Shown: piece by piece, positions 23,575-32,930 of the stretch
How the letters are laid out: each line of letters starts with the position of its first letter
Numbering within the stretch: the stretch's first letter is position 1
Assembly (NCBI GenBank): GCA_001574975.1
Contig: KQ965793.1
Coordinates: forward strand, 166,414-215,879
DNA length: 49,466 nucleotides
From: Gonapodya prolifera JEL478
Taxonomy: Eukaryota; Monoblepharomycota; Monoblepharidomycetes; Monoblepharidales; Gonapodyaceae
Direction: 5' to 3'
Notes under the pieces: model-generated
Seen by the model: the letters and a program-made list of their open reading frames with translations, nothing else
Told to the model about the DNA's origin: nothing
The model's database searches: none
Made by a program: the position numbers and the translations under genes

Positions 23575-24500
23575 TATGTCCATTCATTTCCTTCCTTTTG
23601 CACACCACACTCTCTCATTGGAAATATGAAGCATGCTCTTGTGTGACATATTTAGTTTTGCCACTGGACAGTTGGCACACAAGTTTCAGCAGGACACACA
23701 ACTGCATATATCATCTAGCATGGAACTGATTTTGTTGTTGTCATGAAAAACGTCAACCCAAGGTTTTGGGGACGACACCAGTGTCCTACTTGATTCATTG
23801 ATTTGCACCAGACTATGACGGTGGCAAGTTCAGGAAACCTGTGATCACTCTGTGAGCTCTCTTATGTTTGTATTTTGCACATCGTTGTCACTCAGCCCTG
23901 GGGAGACAGGTGGAATTGGATGTGATTCTGGTCTTGGGTATTGATCAAAACACGTGTACGATACATGGGGTCAACATGAAAACACTGTGCAAATATACAT
24001 CAAAACTATGACATGTAACCCTCCTCTGGTTCCGATATCACGCCGCCCAGGGCGCTTTCCCTCGAACTGCCTTCCCAACCAGTTCATCCAACTTCTTTAT
24101 CAAGTCGTCCACAACCTTGGGTGTCGTTTGAGTGTACGCGAGCAGGAGATCCTGTCGGGCAATTTTGCGGTCTGGAGCGCACCACACACAAATCAAAGAT
24201 GTTCGTGAGCTCTCTTCCGACGACCTCCCACCCCACTACACGCACCGAAAAAGAACCCCCACTTGGCACCTTCTTCTCATCCCCCGCCTCTTTGCTTGCC
24301 GCAAGCCATACGACGGGTGTTGGCGCCTTCCTCGGGGCGATTTGCCTGAGGTTGGGGTGGGAACTTGAGGCGCCAGGTATTTCTGAACAGCCGTGGGATG
24401 GCACTGGAATGGGGAAGGGAAAGGGTATGGTTAGAGAGGTTTTAGAACAGGCTAAGAGGGGAGAGTATAGATCCTGTCTTGAGGCAAACCGTTCATCACG
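23575..24500. repeat. Local tandem duplication, unit 1
   Basis: This unit of roughly 0.9 kb is repeated at about 24590-25490 in the same orientation. Matching landmarks include CACACCACACTCTC followed by TGGAA, a block around TGAAAAACGTCAACCCA / GTGATAATCGTCAATCCA, AACTGTGCAAAT, and the coding stretch CCAACTTCTTTATCAA. It includes the last two exons of the dehydrogenase gene plus intron and 3' flank, so the copy arose from DNA and not from mRNA. Divergence outside the coding part is substantial, so the event is not very recent. Confidence 0.75.
24039..24404 (-). pseudogene. Broken duplicate of the last two exons of the DHRS12-like dehydrogenase
   Basis: The final exon copy is still open (DRKIARQDLLLAYTQTTPKVVDDLIKK, given here as separate blocks DRKIARQ, LLLAYTQTTPK and VVDDLIKK, ending GKAPWAA) and stops at 24039. 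The exon before it is shifted: it begins GCSEIPG, where the intact gene has GWSETPGV. It then loses bases through the following 30 codons before returning to VVWLAAS and GDEKK. No upstream exons are present, so it cannot encode a Rossmann fold. It lies just downstream of the intact gene. Confidence 0.8.
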
Positions 24501-24589
24501 GATACAGCGGCAATCATTTGGTCATCTCACCGCACCATGCCTTCCATCATCCAAAAACAGCATACTGCGGCCTATCTCTTTTCAAACCT

Positions 24590-25490
24590 TTGTAGCACAC
24601 CACACTCTCGTATTGGAATTTGTGAGGCATGCTCAGGTGTGACGTATTGAGTTTTCAATTTGCTGGTACTTGACACATGTTTCAGTAGGACTTATAATTG
24701 GACGACGTACCACATAACACAGAAAAACTTCCTTTGATGTGATAATCGTCAATCCAGGATTGCAAAGATGACGTCAGTTTCCCCACTTATTGATTCAATA
24801 TCTAACATCAGACTACAACCTTGTGATCACTGAATGGATCCTCTTGTCTTTGTCTTTTACACGTCCTTGCCACTCCTCTCCAGGGAGGGAGGCGGAATTG
24901 AACGTGATTCTTAATCTTCTGAATCGGAAAAAAGGTGTGATGTATTGTATGCATCAAATCGACTTGAAGAAACTGTGCAAATGCACAAATTACATCTAGT
25001 TCCACCCTCCCCCCATTCCGACATCATCACACCGCCCACGGCACTTTCCCTCCCACCGCCTTCGCAACCAACTCATCCAACTTCTTTATCAAATCGTCCA
25101 CAACTTCGGGCGTCGTTTGGGTGTACGCGAGCGGGAGATGCTGGCGGGCTATTTTGCGGTCTGGAGCACATTTAAATCGAATATGGGGTTGATGAGCTCT
25201 TGCCCGATGGTGAATCGTTGTACGTCCACTCAGTTCACGCACCGAAAAAGAACCCCCCACTCGGCGCCCTCTTCTCATCTCCTGCCTCCTCGCTCGCCGC
25301 AAGCCACACGATAGTATCGGCGCCTTCCTCGGGTGTGCGCAGGGTGGCGACTTTGTTGAGGTTGGGCAGCGAGGTGGCGACACCCGGAGTTTCGGACCAG
25401 CCCTGAGGTGGGGAGGGGGGTGGATGGTGGATGGTGTTAGAGGTGTTTTTTGGAACAGGTTGAGAGGAGGCAGTACAGATCCTGTCTTGA
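24590..25490. repeat. Local tandem duplication, unit 2 (contains functional exons)
   Basis: Second unit of the duplication described at 23575-24500. It carries the working last two exons of the dehydrogenase gene and part of the preceding intron. Unit limits are estimated by eye to within about 50 bp. Confidence 0.7.
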
Positions 25491-26970
25491 GGCCAGCTGT
25501 TCCGTTCCGTTCCGCCATCTGATCCGCTCTAGTAGGCAGTCTCCGCCCGGCTACGAGGCCTTTGCATCATCCGGCAGCGACACACTGTATGGAGCGAGGA
25601 ACTTCCAAGCCGGAAAACGTATTGGAACAGGGATGAAGATGGTATCTCAGTCATCTCAAGCCATCCTGTTCGCGCTTCGCGATGGAATGCACTGCAATCC
25701 ACACCCCAACACCCACAACTCACCGGATGACAACTAAAAAACCTCACACTCCCTTTCCAACCACCATTCCCCATCTCCGCCCAACGATTGGTCAGCTCCA
25801 CCTGCTGCCTCTTGGTCTCCGCATACGCCATCACGCCGTCGTACTTGTCTTTCCTCGCCTCCCAGTTGATGTCGGCCGTGGAGAGGCCGACGTTGTACAT
25901 CCCGCCCGAGGAGACTGTTATGACCCGGGCAGGGGTAGGGGTGGGCGTGGGGGAAGGAGAAGGGGAAGGTGGGGAAGGGGTGGAGAGGAAGGGTAAGAGG
26001 AGGCTTGTGAGTGAGTAAGTGGCGAGAGTGTTGATTGCCAGTGCGGATTCGATCCCGTCCGGTGTGAGCGTGTAGGTGGATGGGAGAACGCCGGCGTTGT
26101 TGACCTGCGGGGGGGGGGGGGGGGGGGTAAGTCTCGGGTTCGCTCTGTAGGAACATTCCGCTTCCCGGGGTATTCACCTCCGGCGAACTCCTCGGTCTCT
26201 TAGGCCTATACGCTTCGCGTGGATCACTTTCCTCCGCCGGAATCCTCGTCCTAGCTCGCACCCACACACGACTGTAGGCTCCGCGTGCGACATTGGAGCC
26301 CCGCGCAGATCACTCGCCTCCGGCGGACGCCTCGGTCAGTGCTTCGCGGTAAGTCCTCGGAGTCCTCGCTGCGCTCGGACGGCTCGACTCCACCTCACTC
26401 GGCTACTCGCTCCTTCGTCGCTCGCGCCTCGTTCGTTCCATCTCGCCGCCCCCCAACCCCCACTGTCCAACTCACCAAGACATCCACCCTCTTCCCGCCC
26501 TCCTTCTTCCACTCATCCGCAAACTTGACCAGCTCGGCCGGTCTCCCCACATCGACAACGTGGAGAAACACGCTCTGGTTCCCCGTCTTTGCCTTGACTT
26601 CCTCGAGCGCTTTCTCTCCCCTCGCCCTGTCCCGGCATAGCATGTGGACGGTAGCATGGCGGGATGAGAGGGCTTCGGCTGTTGCGCGTCCCAGACCGGC
26701 GTTGGCGCCTGTTGGTGGCAGGAGTTGGTGATGGCAAATGGCGAGGTGAAGCGCATCAGAAAGTACCGGTAATGATTGCGATTTTCCCCGTCAAGTCAAC
26801 ATCGAGAGCTCCAGGAGTGAAAGATTTGGCGTTTCGTTCGTATCCGGCCTTTGCGAACTCGTAGACTCCCCAGACTGCGGAGCGTCACACGTTGAGTTCA
26901 TCTTGTGAAGTACATGATGTGCACGAGAGTACGCACCACCAAACAGGGTCGATCTGAAGAGTGCGGCCAT
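25027..26970 (-). CDS. DHRS12-like short-chain dehydrogenase/reductase (349 aa)
   Basis: NAD(P)-dependent oxidoreductase of the classical SDR fold; the substrate is unknown, as for animal DHRS12. Six exons close in frame: 26970-26937, 26874-26767, 26708-26476, 26104-25724, 25402-25243, 25160-25027. The cofactor motif TGANAGLG is at about residues 47-54, NNAG at 127-130, catalytic Ser at 190-191 and YAETK (Tyr219, Lys223) at 219-223. N-terminal VYEFAKAGYERNAKSF and the later HPGWSETPGV, GADTIVWLAA and FFDRK blocks match the DHRS12 subgroup. A Pro-Ser/Pro-Thr insert (about 168-183) precedes the catalytic strand. Exon 1 is only 34 bp. Two introns are long for this window: 321 bp, and 371 bp with a G19 tract (C19 on the sense strand) just before the acceptor. 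The last exons are duplicated downstream. Confidence 0.9.
26105..26475 (-). other. Long, GC-rich intron with poly(C) tract at its 3' splice site
   Basis: This intron of the DHRS12-like gene is 371 bp, against a usual 50-80 bp here. On the plus strand it shows a run of 19 G at 26109-26127, three bases from the acceptor, and several imperfect repeats of CTCCGGCG and CCTCGGTC(T/A) between 26180 and 26370. It may be an expanded intron or hold a small insertion, though I see no terminal inverted repeats. Confidence 0.6.
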
Positions 26971-27289
26971 TGAGAGAGGAGAGATGGAGAGCGGAAAGTC
27001 GCTGGTTATTTGAGACGGTGGCAGAGAAGTCGGATCGGCGGAAGAATCCGATTGAAACGAAGAGTGGGAATGGAATCGGAGACGAAGTACACAGAGACGT
27101 GGAGAGTGACGCGGAGCGTGCAGCGAGAGAGGGCGCCGCGGAGGGAGAATGCGACGATAAGATGGAGAATGTTGCGTTGAGGATTTTGGCTATGGTCACG
27201 CCTTGTGATCTCAGAACTGACATGTGAAACGTCCCCTTCTCTGGCTTTTCCACGGCTTGGTCTCTTCTTGAGATGCTACGAGTGCCACA
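26971..27289. other. Intergenic, 320 bp
   Basis: Promoter region of the DHRS12-like gene and 3' end of the gene at 27290-27901. It holds a minus-strand open frame in another frame, which is discarded because the dehydrogenase exon 1 reads through it in a better frame. No further element seen. Confidence 0.5.
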
Positions 27290-27901
27290 TTACAACCATA
27301 CACGTTGCATTATTCGAAATGTAAAATACTCCCACTCCCCAATCTGAGTCTTCACCTCCAATTGCCCACCATCCGAATCCCGCGCCTCGCTCTCGGCCTC
27401 GGTCTCATTTGCTTTCTCCTGCTCCCCATCCCGCTCCCACTCGGTGTCCCCTGGGTCGCCGCAGAGAGTTCTCTTCCACGTCAACATTTTGTAGTTATAT
27501 TCCCACTCTGGAGATGGCAGAGTATGGTCCATGATCTGCGTCGTCGCCCTGGAACCTGCGCCCAAGTTCCGCGCTGTCACATTCAGTGGCTCATATTTGC
27601 TTACAAGACTGAAAGTCACCGCTATCGTCGGCGTGCCCCGCGGGGTGGATGGTATGTCGCTTAGTTCAAGCGCGCCTGGTATACAGTTAATGATTCGGTC
27701 AATCTGACAATGCGGTGAAGGGGTGAAAAGCACGTGACAGAGAAACCACTCCCCGGCCAAACAGCACTCACCCAATCTTCTCGTCGTGCCCATTCCGTGA
27801 TCCCTCTCCACCACCAGTCTGGCCTCCGTCTGATTATCCTCCGTCGTGGTGAACACACACGTGTACGTGAACGGCGGGAGGAGACGATACCGTGGAATCA
27901 T
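27290..27901 (-). CDS. Unknown protein (171 aa)
   Basis: I do not recognise this gene. Exons are 27901-27772 and 27675-27290; the 96-bp intron (GTGAGTGC...ATACCAG) joins in phase 1. The protein begins MIPRYRLLPPFTYTCVFTTT and has beta-rich segments with alternating hydrophobics (FTYTCVF, TIAVTFSLVSKYEPLNV), then an acidic, Glu/Asp-rich loop (about residues 125-150) and a C-terminal TQIGEWEYFTFRIMQRVWL. It might be part of a larger gene with exons upstream, since the first ATG is not in a strong context. There is no signal peptide or membrane helix. Confidence 0.55.
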   Translation of the reverse strand: MIPRYRLLPPFTYTCVFTTTEDNQTEARLVVERDHGMGTTRRLGECCLAGEWFLCHVLFTPSPHCQIDRIINCIPGALELSDIPSTPRGTPTIAVTFSLVSKYEPLNVTARNLGAGSRATTQIMDHTLPSPEWEYNYKMLTWKRTLCGDPGDTEWERDGEQEKANETEAESEARDSDGGQLEVKTQIGEWEYFTFRIMQRVWL

Positions 27902-28102
27902 GGAAACGGCACGGCCACCAGACCGCCACGCCCAGTGTCACGTTCGGGGTGCGAAAGTACCAAAAATCAGCGAAGCTGAGAAACTCGGCTTCTGGATTCT
28001 ATTGGCCTCGATAGTGGCGCCGCGAGCTTGACGAAAGAAGGTGTATTTTTTCAGATCAAACGCACAGCGGATAAGAAAATGACCGGGGCATAAGCACCGT
28101 AC

Positions 28103-29230
28103 TTATAATCTGCACGCCAAGCTCATCGCGGACGCGTGCCCTTGTGTCGTTGAAAACGCTCGCACTGCTCTGACAGTGTCAGCGCGATTCGACTCATCCT
28201 CTGTCCTGACAAGCAACACGTCGTCAACGTCCTGCTTCACAAGTCCGGCATGCTTAAGGGCAGCAGTGATGTGGTGCATGGCCCGTACTGCGAGCTTTGA
28301 AGGTGACGCGGATCCAGCCGGGGTTGCAAATACAAGTGTCACAGGATGCATGTCTGGTCGCTGCATGAGGAAGGAGCAATCCCAATGTGCAGTGTGTAAG
28401 GGGCAGGTACCATTGGTCGAGGCGTCCTTCGGGTGAATGATTCTGATTATATAGTGCGTCCAGTCACTGTATGTCGAACAAAACTCTCACACATCCATTC
28501 AATTCCAGGTCACTCGAAACAGCAAGCGAGTACAGGTCTATATGTTCCTCCCGCAGTGTCGTAAACACGGTGGCTTCAACTACATTGCTCGTCACGTCAA
28601 GCACGAGCACTAGTTCAGCACTCACCCCGAACAAACGAAAGAGATTTGCCGCGTCAGCACCCCCGCATTCACAGAAGCCCTCAAAAGACCCTCGCACCAT
28701 TCCTCGCACACTGCTCCATCGGCGCCACATCCATCCCGTACGCAACCGCGGCTGCTCGGGGCCTTAACACGCTCTCTATGCTGACAAACCCCGCCGCGGC
28801 CGCTGCATTCCTGACGGTGTGCCCCCACGCGCTTCTCGGAATGCTTTCTACCGGCATGTACCCGTCCTCCTCCCCGATAAACCCGATAAATAAGCGCCAG
28901 TCGGTGCCAAGAGCGGCCGGAGTGGTGATGACAGCGGACGTGACGTTGGTGCTTAGGTGCGTGTCTGCAAGGCGCTTGACTGCTCGCAGGACGATGGTAG
29001 TGTCGGGTGGGGCCAGCAGTTGCGGGGTGCCTGCGACATCGCCTTGATGGTCCGGGAACAGAGTGGTGTGGTCGACGTGGCCGAAGATGTCCACATGGCC
29101 GTTGCGGACGATACCTAGTTCGCAAGTGCGGGAGAGAGGGGCAGTAATTTGGGCAGGCTGGGACATTCGAACGCCAATTTGGAGTGCGGTAGTGGAGGCG
29201 CGACAAGTATGGGTTGCTGCGACGAGGAGA
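28103..29230 (-). CDS. Degenerate Hsp70-like protein, nucleotide-binding domain only
   Basis: Three open blocks, in order, follow the Hsp70 nucleotide-binding domain. The first contains TSAVITTPAA and VRNAAAAAGFVSIESVLRPRAAAVAYGMD (quoted as VRNAAAAAGFV, SVLRPRAAAVAYGMD), the Hsp70 region before the second phosphate loop. The second has LVLVLDVTSNVVEATVF, standing where Hsp70 has DLGGGTFD, so the phosphate-2 motif is lost. The third has AALKHAGLVKQDVDDVLLVRTEDES, where Hsp70 has DIDxVxLVGGSTR. Nothing follows: the substrate-binding domain is missing. A signal-peptide-like stretch (RLTLLSIALLVAATHTCRA) sits upstream in frame with block one but without an ATG, and the blocks are joined by unresolved introns or frameshifts near 28690 and 28460. 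It may be a pseudogene or a diverged, non-chaperone protein. Confidence 0.55.
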
Positions 29231-29742
29231 GCGATGGAGAGCAGTGTGAGACGGACAGATGCGCATCGTGGACGCCCGGATGCCAGAGTGGGGCTGGTTG
29301 TCGTGCATGGATGGTCGACAAGTTGGAGGGATATGACAACTTAACGGCGCTTCGGCTGAACACATCACGTCGAAGTTCATCCCAGCGTGTCACGCTCTCT
29401 CAGCGTCATTTCATTGCGAAGAAAACAAGCAAGTTCAGTCGCCAGGTCACCCCCAGTCGTATTGCGGTGGAAATTTGTACTGGTCGTGCCCCGGGTAGTG
29501 CGGTACGATTCATCCGACGTCGCCATGACATCAAACGAGAGAGAGATTTCGCAGATAGATGCTATGGAAGATGAGAAGTCGGAAGTCGTAGAGCAGCTTC
29601 TTACAAACGGCTCTATAAATCCGAATGCATAGCTCGGCGCCAGCGAAACAAAGACCGACAGCATTGCGTGCGAATCTATACTCGAGCTTGTGACTATCTT
29701 GGGACGTGAGAAGACGATTGATCCCGGGTCCCGGCGGGAGGG

Positions 29743-29745
<3 letters not shown>
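29231..29745. other. Gene-poor stretch upstream of the Hsp70-like gene
   Basis: This holds the possible 5' end of the Hsp70-like gene, whose true start is unresolved. No other gene is supported; the open frames here are proline or arginine shadows of low-complexity sequence. Confidence 0.4.
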
Positions 29746-29776
<31 letters not shown>

Positions 29777-29783
29777 GGGGGGG
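29746..29783 (+). repeat. G homopolymer tract (30 G, A, 7 G)
   Basis: Thirty consecutive G, one A, then seven G. It is the longest homopolymer in the window and lies in intergenic DNA. Its length is probably approximate, since assemblies handle such runs poorly. Confidence 0.9.
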
Positions 29784-30574
29784 TGAAGACGGAAACCAAT
29801 CCAGTGGATAGTGGATGGAAATTCGAAAATGAAGCACTAACGGACCTTTTCTATCATAACTGCAAATGACGTTTCAATACAATTTCATTTTCACTCTTCC
29901 CCTTCCGCTCAATAAGAACCACAATGCCCAAAGGCGAGACTCGCTTTTGCTCCACACACTAACTTCGCCACCTTGGGCATTCCTGACACATTTTGCATTG
30001 GCCAAAATGATGAGAGATTGTGCTTGACGAAGGCACTATAGCCATACAAGAAGTTCTAGAGCCCCAGTGACTCGTGACGAATTTTGGGAGCGTCGTTGTA
30101 TTTTGTGCATGTTGATCAAGTTCTGACTTCCCAACCAGATTCACCGACATCCCAGTAATCCTCGCGTTTATATCAGCACCTTGCTGACTCCATCAGACCC
30201 AAATCACTCCCCCGCCGGCCACGCTCATCGAATCTCGCAGAAAACATTCGACTCCAGTGAAAATCGCTGAATGGGACACAATGCTGCGCCTTTGTCATCG
30301 AAAACCGGGGTGAACCGGTGTCATAATACACCACTCGGAGTCAGCCCAGCACGCGCATCATCTGCGCGGCGACGGCGTGGCAGACGATTGAAAAGGGAAC
30401 GTACGAGCCTTGTAGTCCGTAATCATCGAGGATGATGGATTCGATGGGGGATGGCACAGGTCGAGAAGATGGTGGAAGTGCTCCCCTTTTCATTTGAAGG
30501 AACATATTTTATTTATTACTTATGGTTACTGGAAACTAAAACTATATAAAAATCCTATGGTTACCTACCCCCAA
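29784..30574. other. Intergenic stretch, 790 bp
   Basis: No supported gene, RNA or mobile element. Short open frames do not resemble any family I know. Confidence 0.5.
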
Positions 30575-30695
30575 GAAGCGCGACTCGGTGTAGTGCAGTT
30601 GTGAGACTTCGCTCTTGCGATATGAGTCCCTGGCCTGAAGCAAGAGTTCGAACCGCAGTGCCGGCCAAAAGATGATTTTTTTTTTTTTTGATTTT
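30575..30695 (+). repeat. tRNA-derived SINE-like element
   Basis: On the plus strand GGTGTAGTGCAGTTGTGAG resembles an RNA polymerase III box A (D-arm), and GAGTTCGAACCGC about 50 bases later matches box B (T-arm), with conserved TTCGA. The sequence between does not fold into a normal anticodon arm with certainty, and the 3' side runs through a short unrelated stretch into an uninterrupted T run (about 30677-30690). Box A, box B and a homopolymer tail suggest a tRNA-derived SINE or tRNA pseudogene. I see no second copy in the window. Confidence 0.45.
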
Positions 30696-31595
30696 CGATT
30701 TACGTTTTCTAAAATAAGGCGCTAACTTCTCATTCGCGTGTCTTGCGAATTGGGGAGCGAATGATATCAAACCACACTCAAGTCGCGGCGCCCTGCTGAG
30801 AACCCGAGACGGCGCGTCTTCTGGGTGCTCAGCACATGCGGAACGCACCTTGGTTTTCCATTTCTACGCGAAGTGCAGCGTCGGGATGCGTCGTCCGCTG
30901 GGTGCAGGCAGTCAATCTGCCGGGGGGTTTAATGCAACCATGCCTTCTCCCGTCCACACGCTGCCCTCCTCCCGCCAATCGCACAATTCTGGTCCATTTT
31001 CTTCTCGACCGCTCGAAGCCAACGCGGGCGATTATGGGCGGTGGCGGAAGGCATGTGTGCGACAAAGGCTGATTGGGGGGCGTTCACGCGCCGCCCGTGG
31101 GAACTGGGGTGGGAGCATACAATGGGAGCGAGTAGACAATTGAAAGTTGAATTATGCATCGCTGGTATTTTCGGTACTCTTTTCCCAGACAACTTTTGCG
31201 CACATAAGGCGGAAGAGGTTGCATGACTTACATGAACGGCGCTTCTGGGGAGGCAAGAACCTAGCAAAAATGTTGTCGATCTCATTGAGATAGTGATGGA
31301 GAAGTCAGATAACGGCTTTTATCGACACAGCGACCTGAAATGCTGAAATAGATACGTTGTTAAGTAGAACACATGAGTGTGAGTTCCAGGCTGTATCGGA
31401 CCGCTTAAAGGTGGCGAAAATATGTAAAAGTCAGAATTCGTGTATAGTGGGGTGCATTCAATACATGTGTACAAATCAGGATTGAAATGTGCATGAATCA
31501 TTTGAGCCCATCGACCTAAACTCAACGTGGCTACCCAGTCTATCAAATGCCTCAAGCGCAAGCTTCAAAGTGCGAGAGCCTTCTCCTTTGGAAGT
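30696..31595. other. Intergenic stretch, 900 bp
   Basis: Overlapping open frames exist on both strands at 30836-31285, but neither has family or splice support. Nothing else recognised. Confidence 0.4.
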
Positions 31596-32778
31596 TCAGT
31601 CGTCCAGATAACCGTCAAAGACTCGGTCTGTTGACGCGCCTGACCGCACGACATCGAAGCCCATTTCCCGTGTTTTGACTTGAACTGGTTCCGGAAAATA
31701 ACTACCGGCAATGAGACCCTTGACCGTGAAGTCGGAAATTTCCTCTTTCGCCAGACGATATTCTGGATTTGCAGCCCTGGAGACCATTGTTGGAAACGAC
31801 AAGGCTTTTGCGGTCATTTTCTGCAATGCTCGCCTCATCAAAAAGTCAGTTTTGGGAAACACCATCCCAGGGGCAAACTCTACGATTGTTTGGCACTCAC
31901 TACATCCACTGATTGCATTGCTTCGAGCAAGTAAACATGATTTCTCGAACGTGAGAGAAAAACACCTCCCCAAACCTGCAGCTTCTGTCCACTACTATTG
32001 TCCAGCTCTCTTGGAAGCTCTTCTGCATCCCGCAAGGTTTCGAAAAGATTCTTGTGATGTCGAAGCTCATCTTCCATTGCCGGGCCCTCCTCCTGCTTCT
32101 GGACTACCCGAAGCGGTTGAATAAAAGGTGATGCGGGCATGTACGTCTCTCCGTCCATGAGCGTGTCGAAGGTATTCACAACTACGGGATCTTGTGTGCC
32201 GTTAGGAAGGAGGCGAGAGAGGCCATACGCTCGAAATGCTTCCACTTGAGGGTAAAGATATGTGAGACGCGCAGTTGATGCCATTCATTGGCCTTCACCC
32301 ACGAAGTGGCATAAAATCTTCGTCCGAGGAGACTGTGTTGGTCTCCATGTTTGTGACGTCGGGTGCTCCGTACTCCTCGAAAATCGGGAGATAGAAAGAC
32401 TTGAAAGTCGCAGTTACATAGAGAGGTTGATCTCTTGAGAGTCCGATCCCGGAAGAGGTGGATGAGAGAGGGGAACGTGGAGTTGCCGGTTCAATTGGTG
32501 GACCTTTTGGGTGGTCGAGAATGACCACACGATAGAGGTACTCGGTCCAGTGAGGGAGTAAAGACTTGCTTCGCTTCACTGGCGAGAGACCGCACGGTCG
32601 CCAAAGGTCCTGGAACGGAAACGCAGATTGGGTGGCCAGTTGGTTTTCGATTTGAGGCAAGTCTGGCAATCCAGATGTCTTGGAGGGAATACCTCGATGG
32701 GACGTGGATGCTGCGAGAGAGCAGGCGCGAAAGGTGGGACATTGAGGCGAAGATGTGGAAGAGTGATTGATGGAACAT
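31596..32778 (-). CDS. Unknown conserved-looking protein, possibly mitochondrial (about 330 aa)
   Basis: The family is not recognised. Well-supported exons are 32303 upward, 32244-31976 and 31895-31596; introns of 58 and 80 bp close in frame. The 5' part is open from 32303 back to at least 32669 (LPHWTEYLYRVVILDHPKGP). A likely first exon starts at ATG 32778 with MFHQSLFHIFASMSHLSRLL, basic, Ser-rich and without acids, which looks like a mitochondrial presequence. Joining it to DLWRPCGL through GTCCCATC...GTTCCAG keeps frame (92 bp), but this junction is tentative. The C-terminal third (IVEFAPGMVFPKTDF, EYRLAKEEISDF, FDGYLDD) looks like a folded soluble domain. It is divergent from GET4 with about 150 bp between start codons. 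Confidence 0.6.
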
Positions 32779-32930
32779 TCTGACCACAGTCTGTCAAGCT
32801 CAACAACTCAGGAAGAGGAAAGCGAACACGATGTCGGGTGGAACAGACAAAGTGAGCAGCGTTTGATTGCCGCTCGCAAAAATCACAGTGACATCGCCCA
32901 TCGTGCCATGTCGTTGGTTTTTGGAATCGG
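32779..32930. promoter_or_regulatory. Divergent intergenic region between the unknown gene and GET4
   Basis: About 150 bp separate the two start codons, so it must contain both promoters. No clear TATA or named motif seen. Confidence 0.45.

Noticed and set aside
26150-26420. Small inserted transposon in the dehydrogenase intron
   Set aside because: There are imperfect GC-rich repeats but no terminal inverted repeats, target duplication or coding sequence, so a transposon is not supported.
29377-29799. Minus-strand ORF starting with a poly-proline run
   Set aside because: The proline run is the G homopolymer read in reverse and the rest has no domain; it is a homopolymer artefact.
30836-31285. 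Overlapping open frames on both strands
   Set aside because: Neither has splice or domain support, and both strands being open together points to chance in GC-rich sequence.
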